DNA of 60,000 nt from Bolinopsis microptera (GCF_026151205.1 NC_087075.1:6840858-6900857); one strand, 5' to 3'. Positions 45,760 to 58,284 are shown, counted from the first letter of the stretch. Numbers and translations are program-made. Notes: a model not told the origin generated them from the sequence alone.

Positions 45760-46442
45760 GACCGTTTATAATCTCTATTTTCTGCTGCACCACTGTCCGC
45801 CACAGATACCAAAAGTCTCTCATACACTATCATATAATATGTCTAGGAACTGAGTGCTTCACAATTGCCGACTTCAGACTAGATGCACTGATATAAAAGT
45901 CATATTCGTACATCATGCAACTCAATGGTATCGCTTTTGAAAAACGAACGTATGGTGCTACCTTTTTTCGCACTGTCTAGAGATTTCCATGATACAAGCA
46001 GTTTCAAAAGTCATGTGCCTTTTTACTTTTTTACTTCTTACTTCTTGTCCATTTAAAACTGATCCTTTAAAAATCTATTAGTAGTGCTGCAATTTGTGAA
46101 CTCGAAACATTTCCAGAATAGAATCCTTATTAGTGGGTAAGCCGTAAGTTGACGGCTATTCTTGAGCTTGTGTATGAAATATATCGTAAGTGGGATGAGC
46201 TATATGGACATAAGAAGAAAAGTGAAACTTTGAATTAAAAACTTTGAATTTGAAATTTAGGGAGACCTTATAATATCATCCGGCCGCTTTCCTTCTTTTA
46301 TTCTGATTTTCTAAACCTCATACCGTATCTAATATTTACGATTAGCTTATGAAAGGGGAGTTGATGAAAGACGGCAACTTAAAAGACAACATTTCTTGAA
46401 TTCGAATCAATTTACCGAGGGATTTGGAGCTGGAAGGACAAT

Positions 46443-46596
46443 TTTCACATATTACGTAATCACTTTTTGGACAATTTTTACACCCCCCCCCCTCCGTTAT
46501 CAGTTTTACACATAGCTATTGTATTAAAATTACACTAGCGTAATCATTTGGAAACCCCCTCCCCTCCCCTGATTACGTAATATGTGAACGACCCCT
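46443..46596. mobile_element. MITE, copy 2 of the 18961 family
   Basis: It shares CACATATTACGTAATCACTT, the C-rich block, CACATAGCTATTGT and the 3' end TAATATGTGAACGACCC with 18961-19119. The extreme left end (AGGGTCGT) is eroded; the interior has point differences. Confidence 0.9.
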
Positions 46597-47495
46597 AAAA
46601 TGTGGATCGGAAAATGGATCGCGAATTGGATTTCTTTTTAGAAGCGTTATCAGAATCCCTTTGTCTGTGTAGAACTATAGTCCTATGTTATATTGCTATA
46701 TAATATATATTGCTATAAGTATATAATATAACGGAAGTGAATCCTGGGAATCACTTTACTTTATTGATAAGATATGGTGTCATTGTCGATGCAATTAAGG
46801 TACATACTGAATGTAAATCGGATAATAATATACCAGATGTAATGTAATATTGAGTCAAATATTTACAAAACACGGCTAGCTCACTTAACAATTGTTTGGG
46901 TCTCCCGTCGGACCGGATGCGCGTGTTCGTTTCTTTCTCTTAGGGTTCGACCAAATATTTCACAGTGCCTGGCTTTCCCCGGTAAATAACCCTTTACTGT
47001 ACATACTCCAAAACTCACCATTCCTACTAAGCTACTAAATAATAAATGTTGTTATAATAAAATAATATGAGTATAACTCTAATAACGGTAACTTGCTTTT
47101 CTCCGTTTCCGCTGGTATTTTAGGGTGTTGATAATTAATCCTCTTTCTTCTTGGAATGGCATACTTAGCATTTTAGAACCATAAACCATTTCTGGGATAT
47201 AGATAAAAATCAAATACTTTACAATGGTCTCACACAATTACAACCTTTACTACAAACCCCAAAACTATAGCATAACTTTTGGCAACAACTACCCATTCAA
47301 ATCCCAATTTTTTAACAACGAGTGTTATTTTTTCCTGATTCAAACCCTGCAAATAAGTTGCAAAATAGCACGATTAGCCGTTGATATTGAGTTAATACCC
47401 TACTCAACACCAATATGTATGTAACGATTATACCCTGTACTCATGACTGTAATAGCTTATCGGGGGATTTATTGGACAGGTTGAGATAGTGGACT
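46597..47495. other. Noncoding DNA
   Basis: AT-rich with a TATATAATATATATTGC microsatellite-like patch near 46700. No supported exon. Confidence 0.4.
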
Positions 47496-47752
47496 ATAGT
47501 GCCGTTCCGCTCAGAATGTTGTTTTTACGGATGTTTTAAAAGGGCATATTGGTGGGTTTCGTGATTTTATTTTTCTGGTGCTTCCGTAATAAGTGATCTT
47601 TAATCTTACTGTGTTATGTTCTAGGTGAAACTAGTGCCGTTCCGCTCAGAATGTTGTTTTTACTGGTGTTTCTAAAGGGTAGTTGGTTAGTTGTGTGCCT
47701 CCCGCAATTAGTGATCTTTAATCTTGCTGCATTATGCTCTAGGCGTAAACAA
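47496..47752. repeat. About 130-bp diverged tandem duplication
   Basis: Both copies begin AGTGCCGTTCCGCTCAGAAT and end GTGATCTTTAATCTT..TATG[TC]TCTAGG, with several indels. Confidence 0.85.
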
Positions 47753-47777
47753 ATTTAGATGATGACAATGTTAAAGC

Positions 47778-48013
47778 TAAAGCTCTCCCTCTCCCCCTCT
47801 CCCTTTCTCTTCCTGTCTCTCTTTCCCTATTCTCAAGTCCACTCCCTAACTACCTCTCTTTCGTTCATATAAGCCACTCATAATTTTGCACTCGCTTGTC
47901 CAACAATAATTCTATATCACAGTTAAATACTCAAGTCCACTCCCTAACTACCTCTCTTTCGTTCATATAAACCACCCATAATTTTGCACTCGCTTGTCTA
48001 ACAATAATTCTAT
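47778..48013. repeat. CT-rich tract and 94-bp tandem duplication
   Basis: CTCTCCCTCTCCC-type tract (47778-47825), then two near-identical units starting CTCAAGTCCACTCCCTAACT at about 47834 and 47928. Confidence 0.88.
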
Positions 48014-48409
48014 ATTTTTTATTATCGCCGCGTATTTCAAATCAAGTTACAAATTCTACAAATTTTGAAGTGCTCAGTCTTGTTTTACTTTTTTAATCTT
48101 TACCTACTAACCATTGGAAAATAAAACTTTAAGTTATAAACCTTCCTTGCATACTTTGCCGGTAGAGTCTAAATTGAATAGTTTGAGATTTCCTTTACAT
48201 TTTATATTTATGCATGTGCCCCACGGGGATGAATTTCTTATTACCATTGATGTTATATATATTTTTTGAGTAAACATTGGCTGGTACCACGGGCCAGTCC
48301 CCAACAAAAAAAAATATCACAGTTGAATATTCTGATCATTTCAAATTTGATACTGGTTATTTGGCTCCAGATTTTTAGCCTGCCAGCTAACTAGAACACT
48401 GTTACGGAG

Positions 48410-48955
48410 TTGATCACGCCTCTGGGCTGGAGTTGATCACGCCTCTGCACTGGAGCTGATTCAGGCCTCTGCAATGGAGCTGATTCAGGCCTCTGGGCTG
48501 GAGCTGATTCAGGCCTCTGCAGTCTGCACTGGAGCTGATTCAGGCCTCTGCACTGGAGCTGATTCAGGCCTCTGCAGTCTGCACTGGAGCTGATTCAGGC
48601 CTCTGCAGTCTGCACTGGAGCTGATTCAGGCCTCTGCAGTCTGCACTGGAGCTGATTCAGGCCTCTGCAGTCTGCACTGGAGCTGATTCAGGCCTCTGCA
48701 GTCTGCACTGGAGCTGATTCAGGCCTCTGCAGTCTGCACTGGAGCTGATTCAGGCCTCTGCAGTCTGCACTGGAGCTGATTCAGGCCTCTGCAGTCTGCA
48801 CTGGAGCTGATTCAGGCCTCTGCAGTCTGCACTGGAGCTGATTCAGGCCTCTGGGCTGGAGCTGATTCAGGCCTCTGCACTGGAGCTGATCACGCCTCTG
48901 CAGTCTGCACTGGAGCTGATCACGCATCTGCACTGGAGCTGATTCAGGCCTCTGC
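48410..48955. repeat. 22/31-bp composite minisatellite
   Basis: The 22-bp unit CTGGAGCTGATTCAGGCCTC alternates with a 31-bp form that adds TGCAGTCTGCA. The central block has ten regular 31-bp units; the edges carry GATCACGCCTCTG variants. Confidence 0.95.
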
Positions 48956-49293
48956 TTAGTACTTTAACCTAATCGATAACTCATCCATCAACCTTTGTTC
49001 TGGGCGCTGGTTAAATCCGAAACATACATCGGAATTCGTTTAACGACTTAGCAATTTATTCACTTAACAATGGCCAAAAGTCTCGCTGGGTCGGCCGTAA
49101 TGGATGTAGCCCAGAACAGCGCCCGCATAATATCACAATATCTCTTCTTCGGATATGCCAGTAGCCAGCATGATTAATATTCTTTTGTAATCCCCTGTAC
49201 TGAATTGATTCATGGGCAGAGCTTAACCCTCACGGGAAGATCAAACGTTTCAGACTGGGGTGTAGACGCTGGTTTGCTACATTTAGTTGACTT

Positions 49294-49900
49294 ATAGGGC
49301 CTGCATAAACACGGTACATACGCTAGCAATGTAGTTTACATTAGTTTACATTACTATTAGTAAAAGTTTATATTAGTTAAAGTTTTCCCGTTAGAACGCC
49401 ACTTTTTTGACGCCTTTTTTGTAGTAAGTTCTGCAGTGTATCAGCTCTCCTATAGACGGTACCTTTAGATTGAGGGCTGCATAAACACGGTACAGACGCT
49501 AGGGATGTAGTTTCGTTAATATAACGATTTTATTTTGAATTGTAGTTGACAAAGTGAGAGTCTCCACTCAGTGTGTTAAAACATAATTCTATGTCGACGT
49601 TTCGGCTACATGCCTTTGTAACTTTGCAGCTAAGTTATCAATACGTCCTGTCTATGACAAAGGCATGTAGCCGAAACGTCGACAAAGAATTATGTTTTAA
49701 CACACTGAGTGGAGACTCTCACTTCGTCAACTACAATTCAAAATAAATGATTGACCCACTCATAAGAGCGAAAAAATATTATCAATATAACGATTTATTT
49801 AATATCGTGATCCCGTCAGAAAGCCTCTTTTTTACAGCCTCCTTTGTTGTTGTTGTAATAAGTTCTGGTGTATCGCCTCATCTGTAGCTCTCAAGTTTCT
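49294..49900. repeat. Diverged tandem duplication, second copy interrupted by an insertion
   Basis: The first copy (about 49300-49470) has TGCATAAACACGGTACATAC, AACGCCACTTTTTTGACGCC and GTAGTAAGTTCTGCAGTGTATC. The second begins TGCATAAACACGGTACAGAC (49471) and resumes after the insertion with AGCCTCTTTTTTACAGCC and GTAATAAGTTCTGGTGTATC. Confidence 0.75.
49532..49785. mobile_element. Penelope-type terminal-repeat element inserted as an inverted pair
   Basis: A 213-bp inverted repeat (49532-49744) with arms of about 85 bases contains GTCGACGTTTCGGCTACATG and its complement, then TGACCCACTCATAAGAGCG. The same motifs flank the endonuclease fragment at 40.5-41.25 kb. AATATAACGATTTT/ATTT repeats on both sides (about 49519 and 49785) look like a target-site duplication. 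Confidence 0.65.
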
Positions 49901-50062
49901 CTGTTCTAGTTGATCTCAGTTTGGATGGTAAATCTTTGTTTCGTAATTTGCAAATGGATATTATCAGCTCTTATTGATTTTTGTGAAATCTAATGGGGCT
50001 TGCCGTATTGTTTTCGAAAGTTATTGACATTCGACTTTTCCTTGATCATTTTTACGGGGCAG
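49901..50062. other. Noncoding DNA
   Basis: Nothing recognised. Confidence 0.3.
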
Positions 50063-50251
50063 GAAGCCAGGAAAAGGGTAACTTATGCGAACCTTAAATT
50101 CGAGATGGGGCCAATAAAAGGGGTGCAGCGACCAGATTTGATATCTTTCAGCCCATCTCGAAATCAACTTGCCCACAAATCTCTATCGTCTCCATGTCCT
50201 GAATACTGCTTGTCTGAACAACCGGGCAAGCAGTTTTTACATTGCATTTAA
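50063..50251 (+). CDS. Candidate terminal exon, unrecognised
   Basis: After an acceptor TTACGGGGCAG the frame is open and reads EARKRVTYANLKFEMGPIKG, then VQRPDLISFSPSRNQ and a Cys-containing end (CPEYCLSEQ), stopping at 50251. Composition is less AT-rich than its surroundings. No partner exon was found and no domain is recognised. Confidence 0.3.
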   Translation, partial: EARKRVTYANLKFEMGPIKGVQRPDLISFSPSRNQLAHKSLSSPCPEYCLSEQPGKQFLHCI

Positions 50252-52311
50252 ACATTTAAGACGTAAGCTTTCTTGCAGCCTGTAAAATAGGTTTCATGGC
50301 TTGTATGGACGTGTTTGTGGACCACGTGTAGACATTAGCTCACGATATGACATGATGTTAAAAGTCTAGTCTAAGATTAATGGATCAATTAATTAATGAC
50401 AATGACGGGTCTCAGTCGTCTGTGGCACCGTTATCATTGGTGATCAATGATAAAGACAAAGTCTATTAATAACAGAAAGTCTATTAATATCTAGATATAT
50501 CAACAGTATCTGCAATGTTGATACTGTACCTTGAAGCACCTGGTAACCAAGTAGCAGCAACCATGTAGCAGAAATGAGTGACCTCGACTGTTGGCCGCAG
50601 TTTGGTTACAATGATGCTAATGACCCTAGTAAGGATCTCGTCTGCACACTTCGTCTACACTTCTTCTTGTCAGAGTATCGTCACTCAGCAGGGTGTCTGC
50701 GGTGTCTGCGACATCACTAAATTCACATTTTCTAGTTTGCTTACCTATGTTATGATACATTATACATACTCTACTGCTATTATGGCAAATGGGGGACTTT
50801 TCTGTGATTGAAACTAAAAGTATAACCTGATCCGCGCTGCATAACCTCGTTATCCGTTCCCATAAAGTTCCGTAGTCTGGTCATTTTCATTATTTGGTTG
50901 TGAACTTTTCTTTTTCGTTTGATTTCCTTCTATCGCGTTCTCCGCGCACTCTTCCGACTCTATTCTCCTTTTTATTTTTTATCTATTTGGTCCTTATTTT
51001 ATCTATTTGGTCCTTCCTCCATATTCTATTGGAAACTTTCACTTTTTAGCTGTTGGCATTCATAAACGACTTATTAATTGTTTCGTTTTTGCGTAAGCTG
51101 TTGACAAATCACTCACTTAAACCTCTGTTCTAAAGTATATTAACTTAATATATAAGCTGATATAAAGTAAGTGTCAAGATCGACGGAATTTGTAAATAAC
51201 CGTTACAGTATGTCATTAGAATAAATAGTAAAACTAGTTAATAGAATTTAATACTACTGGATAACTGCTGTAAATAACGCATCTAAATATGATAATTGTT
51301 AGACTAAGAAGGCTAATTAATAGGACTTAAATGTCCTGCCTGTATACTTTCATTTATTGAAATGGTCTTCATTCAGTCAATTACAATTTGATAGGTTAAA
51401 ATTCGGCTGATCTTAATTCGACTGCTCTTAATTTGCTTCATCTAATTTTATCGGTTCATATTTGATCGATCTTAACAAGATTGCGTTTCTCGGTTTCTTA
51501 TGATTTTAATTAGGCGCTTCAGTTGAGAAAAGAAAAGAAAGAAACAGTGGGCAGTGTGACCCTGTACCATGGCCCTACATGATCCTACCCCGTAAAATAA
51601 GGTAGCAGTCTTTTGTAAATGAGGATAAAGTAAAAGATAGCGCGGTATACAGTGATAAACACCGAATACCTATTCATGACTTGGCTAAAGCTAATTGATA
51701 TACTGCTTGATATATCTCAGCTTCATAATGTCCTAGCGTTGTGACCGGCATGTGTCTCGAGTACATGTTATACCGCTTACCCACGCTCAGCGGTATAAAT
51801 GTGAACCTGTCATTTGGGAAATGACGGAATTTTCTAATTTTGAGCTTGTTACCCCCTCCATTAAACCTAGGCCCTGGTAATCTCTCCTCGACCCCTGCTC
51901 CTCGACCCCTGCATCACTGACAATATATCTCAAATTTGAAACCCCACCATCCTTCCCAAGCGAACGGTGTTCATTAACAATTAGAAAAGGCTCTTATATA
52001 CCCACTATCGTCTATCAGCCCTGATCTGTTATAGTCTCCAAGGAACGGTGCTAACAATCATATAATACGTTTGATATCGGTTAATTGCCAGTATAACTCA
52101 ATAAGTACTACAAGTCAAACATTTTACCATTTATGCAATCAAAAAAGATAAATAATACGGGTTAAATATTGTATACTTATATGGTATGGAACCAATTGGG
52201 CGTTGGCTGGCGTAACTGATGAATATATTGAGCAGTCCACATATCTTGTCTATCAATTGTCTAAAAATATGACTTTCCGCTCATCATGAACTTTAGTTAA
52301 ACGCCCATAAA
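50252..52311. other. Noncoding DNA
   Basis: AT-rich. A GCATAACCTCGTTATCCG fragment at about 50840 resembles the ends of the 10226 element. No supported exon. Confidence 0.35.
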
Positions 52312-52356
52312 CTCACATCTCCTTATATGGGCATCACGTGATGTAATGTCAGCAAG
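52312..52356 (+). promoter_or_regulatory. CArG / E-box / CRE-like composite, copy 1
   Basis: CCTTATATGG (52321-52330) is a perfect SRF CArG box. TCACGTGA (52334-52341) is an E-box. TGATGTAATGTCA overlaps it and differs from the copy-2 palindrome only by C-to-T at its CpGs. A second copy lies at 54590. Confidence 0.4.
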
Positions 52357-53175
52357 AAGAAGTCACGTTTACCATTAGCTTCAGGATATCTTCTCATCTA
52401 ATAGAAGCGCACATGAAGTTAAATGTACAATAGTTTAACTCTTATCTAGCACTAGATCAGTTTTTACCGTTAATTGATAAACAAAGAGTAGACTTAGTAC
52501 TATGCTCTGTGTCCTCGTGGTATCCAGATGTTTTGTGTCTCACGCCCTTCATCCCCGTTTTTCTTTCAGTTGGTAGACAAAATGTTTCTTTTTTGTTAGT
52601 TTTTTTCAAAGGCGAAGGATTACGGAATGGAAACAATGAATTAATTACATTAAAGCACGTCATGCTTTTGCGTATGAGCCAACTGGCATTGTTGAGATTT
52701 CTTACGATCCATACGATTTCTTCATTGACGGCTGGCGATTTTCCTCAGATACAGCCTCAGTAAAGAATGCATCATTAATCATATAATTTGTTCTGGCACC
52801 CGTCAGTTCGAGTGGTTCACCACTTCGTCATAGATCTCGTAAGGCCGAGCGTCAGTTTATAACATTGTAGTGTTATTAGTAATTAGGGATCATCATGACA
52901 GCTGTCAACAGACAAAGCAAAATAAGGCAAATAACTGGTGAAAACGAAATGAAAATAATTGACGTTTTGGCACTCATAGACCATCATTTAATATTCCGTC
53001 AGTTTTAACCGATGCGGTAGCTCCTCTATAGTGAATAGTGAATACTAATGAACGTGCAATAATTGGTTTGCCCGTGTGTTTTTTATTTTTTGTTTGAGCA
53101 TTATATTTTCTTGGTCGCATTGAATAGGGATTAGTTTATCTTTTTGAACGATAATTGCTAGTAAAGCCTACCTTA

Positions 53176-53580
53176 TAGTCGACAGAAAAACTGGTTCTCT
53201 TCCATTGTTACCGTGCGCCTAGAATATTACCGACTGCGCAGATCTTGAACTGAAGAGCCAGATAGAGATAATGTAAACCATTTAATTTTAAATTAATCGT
53301 AATTTGTACTTTCTTTCTCTGTTAATTTTAATTTAAAATCTATTTTCACTCAGAATACTCTTTTCTTCTCAAGTCAATTCTCACAGCGGACAAAAAACTG
53401 ATACTCTTCCATTGTTACCCCCGTCTAAAAGAAAACCGACTGCACGTACAGATCTCTTGCTGAAGTTAAATATAGAGATGAAATAAAATATATCTTAATC
53501 AATTTCAATTTGTACTTTATATCTGCTTCAGCCCAGAGTACGCCTTCTTCTCATTCTCAAGAGAAACTCGTTGATTTTAC
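53176..53580. repeat. About 210-bp diverged tandem duplication
   Basis: Both copies contain CTCTTCCATTGTTACC, ACCGACTGC, CAGATCT, GATAGAGAT-like and AATTTGTACTTT in the same order. Confidence 0.7.
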
Positions 53581-54589
53581 ATCACGTTTAATTTTACATT
53601 GCCATTCTTCGTAGGAACATTGAACGTGTATTGAAAGCTCACGTGATGTTAGACTTTGTATTTTTAACTCTTCTTCGAGAAAATTCATCGTAGATTTTTT
53701 TTTAAATTGAGGGCAAATAAATGTGACCAAAACACATTAACTATTATTTCCTTCGTGTTTATCTTATAGTGTAACTTAAATTTAGGTTGGCTATTAAATT
53801 ATTCGACGGTTCATTTAGAGGCGACCTATAGCTATGCTAGACTCATCATATGGTTGCTGTCGTCACTTTAGTCACCTTGCACTGTGAGATGCTCATTACT
53901 CAATGCTCAGCAACAGTTGTATTATGTTTACATATTTTGGTATTTAATTAATTTGATTGATTAATCTATTGTAATATTGAATAATGGTTCACACATAATA
54001 GCTGATACACAAAAGAATAAGGTCCATTATGAGGCTTTAGTTATGAAGTTTGATTATATTAAAGCAGCGTTAAATATGTATTAATATTCACCCTGTCATA
54101 TGTGTTTGTTTATAAAGGCATTTCAATATTATTAATTTAAATAGATTCAAACTTCAAACAAATGGCGGTTTCTTTAGAATGGAGTTAATTATACATTATT
54201 TTAATCTACAGCCGGCTGTTACTTTGAGGGCACACTTACCTAACATCCGTATATTTCTAACAGCCATTTTGGGGACAATAAATACACACCCCGCTCTCTG
54301 ATAACACACGCGCTCACTACTCTATTTAAACCTTATTCTCAGTCGCCATATTCACACATAAAATGACAAATACTTGATCTCTAATGCTTCAAATTATTCT
54401 ACAGCTGCAGCTATACTACAACCATTAGTATTACATAACTTACAACACTTAACTTACATTACATAACTTAAAGGATTTCCACTCTAAGTAAGTCACTGTA
54501 AGTCGAACAAAATCTACCTGATCTTTACAAAGGTATCCTGTAATGCTCCTGAAGTGAACCGTGTGGCTCCTCTCAGCAACAAGGCCTTT
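53581..54589. other. Noncoding DNA
   Basis: AT-rich; no supported exon. Confidence 0.4.
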
Positions 54590-54634
54590 GTCACATCTCC
54601 TTATATGGGCATCACGTGACGTAACGTCAGCAAC
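54590..54634 (+). promoter_or_regulatory. CArG / E-box / CRE composite, copy 2
   Basis: CCTTATATGG (54599-54608), TCACGTGA (54612-54619) and the perfect 13-bp palindrome TGACGTAACGTCA (54617-54629, CRE/ATF or PAR-bZIP type) lie within 31 bases. The block is shared with 52312-52356. Confidence 0.45.
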
Positions 54635-55177
54635 AAGTCCATTGTTCAAGCCACTTACTTTTGTACCCACCACCCTGTTACAGCACCCAGAATACTGTTT
54701 ACAATGTGCCTAAGTACGTTGTGAGATCTCACTGAATAATGAATCTCTCTTCTTTTATCCTTCCCTATATTCTGAAATTAGCAGACAGAAGCACTGTATG
54801 AACTTATAAACATTCCAAGTAAATTGTGACTATTTTACTGAACATTTACCCAGCTGCCTGCATGCTGCTAGTGATGTGACATACCAGGCACCAGCGCTAT
54901 TGTTACCCCACAAAACATTGTTTTCGCCCTCCTGGCCGTGTCGGGCCCAGGATTCGCGGGTTAAAGTTGTACAAAATTATGCTAAACAATAAATCTAGGT
55001 TGTACTCCTACAGGCTTTAGAAAACAGTACATTGTCCTCTCTTGTGTTGTTTAATCGCGAAAAGAGGAGAGCAAAGACTGTGCACGGCCCGGAGTCCCTA
55101 ACAGTGCCATTATGGAGCGCTTAAATAGTTAAACTGTTGTACACGTGTAGTTTGGTGACCCTTGGAGCAGAAACCTA

Positions 55178-55222
55178 CGTACGTGACGCGGACGTACGCG
55201 GACGTACGCGGACGTACACGTG
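55178..55222. repeat. 12-bp ACGT-rich repeat
   Basis: GCGGACGTACGC is repeated three to four times, ending in ACACGTGA. Confidence 0.85.
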
Positions 55223-55577
55223 ATTATTTAAGTGTTCACTTCCGTTTTGGTGGCGAAACTTGTCGATTTCAGATTTAAGGCCCTGTTCTATGTGGTCGAC
55301 CTTCAACTGTGAAGCTAATGCTCTAATGGTTTTTCGAATTAGATAATTAGCTTGTATTGGGAGACTGCTCGGAGTGATCTGTTACTCACCAGTTTGCAGA
55401 CACGTGGACTCTCGGCCTTTTCGTACGGGCTACAAGCCTCTGTGGGGCTCTGTGGTTTCCAAATTTTCTAGCAGCAGGTTACAGACGTTTTGTGTTCCTT
55501 GGAGATGATTTAAAAGTTGATTTGTTTGGGTGTTTTTGGGCCTCGGGCCTCGATGTATTTCTGATTTGAGAGATCAA

Positions 55578-56560
55578 GTGTTAGTTATAAGTGGTTAGTT
55601 ATAAGTGGTTAGTTATAAGTGGTTAGTTATAAGTGGTTAGTTATAAGTGGTTAGTTATAAGTGGTTAGTTATAAGTGGTTAGTTATAAGTGGTTAGTAAT
55701 AAGTGGTTAGTTATAAGTGTTAGTTTATAAGTGGTTAGTTATAAGTGTTAGTTATAAGTGGTTAGTTATAAGTGGTTAGTTATAAGTGTTAGTTTATAAG
55801 TGGTTAGTTATAAGTGGTTAGTTATAAGTGGTTAGTTATAAGTGGTTAGTTATAAGTGGTTAATTATAAGTGTTAGTTATAAGTGGTTAGTTATAAGTGG
55901 TTAATTATAAGTGGTTAGTTATAAGTAGTTAGTTATAAGTGTTAGTTTATAAGTGGTTAGTTATAAGTGGTTAGTTATAAGTGTTAGTTATAAGTGGTTA
56001 GTAATAAGTGGTTAGTTATAAGTGGTTAGTTATAAGTGGTTAGTTATAAGTGGTTAGTTATAAGTGGTTAGTTATAAGTGGTTAGTTATAAGTGTTAGTT
56101 TATAAGTGGTTAGTTATAAGTGTTAGTTTATAAGTGGTTAGTTATAAGTGGTTAGTTATAAGTGGTTAGTTATAAGTGGTTAGTTATAAGTGGTTAGTTA
56201 TAAGTGTTAGTTTATAAGTGGTTAGTTATAAGTGGTTAGTTATAAGTGGTTAGTTATAGGTGGTTAGTTTATAAGTGGTTAGTTATACGTGTTAGTTTAT
56301 AAGTGGTTAATTATAAGTGTTAGTCTATAAGTGGTTAGTTATAAGTGGTTAGTTATAAGTGGTTAGTTATAAGTGGTTAGTTATAAGTGGTTAGTTATAA
56401 GTGTTAGTTTATAAGTGGTTAGTTATAAGTGGTTAGTTATAAGTGGTTAGTTATAGGTGGTTAGTTTATAAGTGGTTAGTTATAAGTGTTAGTTTATAAG
56501 TGGTTAATTATAAGTGTTAGTTATAAGTGGTTAATTATAAGTGTTAGTTAATAAGTGGTC
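55578..56560. repeat. 14-bp AT-rich minisatellite, about 70 copies
   Basis: The unit TTATAAGTGGTTAG has shorter GTGTTAGTTTATAAG variants in a quasi-regular pattern. The array ends at GGTCATGACAAG. Confidence 0.96.
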
Positions 56561-57618
56561 ATGACAAGCTACCTCAGAGATAGATGACTGAAATTCAGAC
56601 ATCTCAACAGTTAACATACAAATTTAAAAACTTTCGGGCTACGGTCTTATGATCGCAACCATTATTTCATTCGGGGCGTTTTCCTTTCGATATTATAATT
56701 TTTCAGTGAGCACAACTTATATTTGAAACATTTCTCCGTCACAAATATCTTACCCTCAGACTCACCAAATTAATCAGACTTCGTCACACATCGTTAAATG
56801 AACGATTGTTAGACTTCTGTGTCTACGCCTGCAAGATTACGTGTTATATTGTTACAGCCCTTGAAAACTATAAACTGCCGGGATGTTGTTGAATCTTGAT
56901 AACTACTTTGTATCTAAATATTAATTAACTTAAAGTAAGTTTTCAAATAGCATTCGCCAACATCCTGATCTCTGCCAATCAATTTTGTAAAACCTTTATA
57001 TGCGATTGTCGTTGCAGAATATAATATTAATTTGCTGAAATTGTAACGTACTTATTAAGTTTTTGCGACGTTGGTATGCATAACGGTCACACTTTGCCTT
57101 TGCAATACGTGATTGTGAAGAAGCCTGTTACAGTATTTGTCACTCGTTTATCTACTTGAATAAAATCGTTAAACGATTTATGATTCTAGCAAGTTATCTT
57201 TATTTTTACTGACAACTGTGGAGTGTGGACTATAATTGCAGAGCCAAACCCTGTCCAGCGTCCGATCTCCATTTGGTAATCTATACTGTCACATAACCAC
57301 ATAGAATTTGAACAGAAGTTTTCTCGATATCAGTTATGAATATCAGTTTTTTAAGCATCGTTGATGATTCTTTGATAGACAGTTTTTATCTTATTCCTAT
57401 AGTCTACTCCCTTATTAAACAGACAATAAAGCCCTGTTAAGATATTGTGTAATTTCGTCCTAATTTCTTGTTTTCGATCAACTTTTCATTAGTTGATATT
57501 TGATACATTCGCTAATTTACATACAATTTTATAGATCGAAATAATAAATTGATCAATTTAAGTTAATCAATTAATTGACCCAATCCTCAATATAGACAGT
57601 AGAGAGAGCAACTGCCGT
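56561..57618. other. Noncoding DNA upstream of the 57.6 kb exon
   Basis: AT-rich; no exon recognised. It would contain any promoter of the 57639 gene. Confidence 0.35.
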
Positions 57619-57634
57619 GTGCTATATATAGCAC
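57619..57634. promoter_or_regulatory. 16-bp TATA-containing palindrome
   Basis: GTGCTATATATAGCAC is perfectly self-complementary and ends 5 bases before the ATG at 57639. If it worked as a TATA box, transcription would start inside the coding exon. Confidence 0.3.
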
Positions 57635-57638
57635 CATC

Positions 57639-57752
57639 ATGTCAAGGCAACGCCGGGTCGGAATGATCCACACGGAAAATGTTGAAAATGTTCGGAGTGA
57701 AATGTTCTGGGCCTGGGCCAGGATGGAACCTGTCCCGACGGGACCGAAGCAG
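57639..57752 (+). CDS. First coding exon of an unrecognised gene
   Basis: The ATG at 57639 opens MSRQRRVGMIHTENVENVR then SEMFWAWARMEPVPTGPKQ, ending at a perfect CAG|GTGAGT donor in phase 0. Composition is GC-rich compared with its flanks. A candidate second exon follows at 58285. The protein start is basic and then Trp/Met-rich; no domain is recognised. A palindrome GTGCTATATATAGCAC lies immediately upstream, too close to the ATG to act as its TATA box in the usual way. Confidence 0.5.
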
Positions 57753-58284
57753 GTGAGTCAGTTAGACGCGCTGGATAGCGGCATCTTTCCTTACCCTTTT
57801 CTTACCCTTTATACCTCCTACACAAACCTACGTCTTACAGTAACTATAAACTAACTACCGAGTAAAAACGTCTTTGTTAAGATCACTGAAAGTGAAATCC
57901 CTTTCGTGAGCCTTTTCTCGAGTTCGCGGAGACCTGTTTATTTGTGACTCAGACTGATAAACTGGAGCTCGCTCGACGGTCAGTGGGGGATTTAAAGAAT
58001 TGCAGTAACAGCTAAGGTTTTGCTTGTAGGGGGGCCGGGGGGCTCCAGCAAGCTGTCCACAGTTTAAACCGTATCTTCATATAAGGCCTAGTCCTATTCA
58101 ATTTGTCCGGTTGAAAACTTGGGATAGGACATGAATAAGGGGAAACCAGAGAGAATCTCACTCTTCTCCTCGTGTAGGGTTATGACTCATGACAGAAATG
58201 ATTTGACTTACCGAAATGTAAACTGTATTAATCAAACTTGGGATGTTAAGCCTTTCACTTTGCATTTTTCATTCATTATTTCAG

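Noticed and set aside
57619-57634. TATA box for the 57639 exon
   Set aside because: Only 5 bases separate it from the ATG, so a start about 30 bases downstream would fall inside the coding exon. It is kept only as a palindrome.
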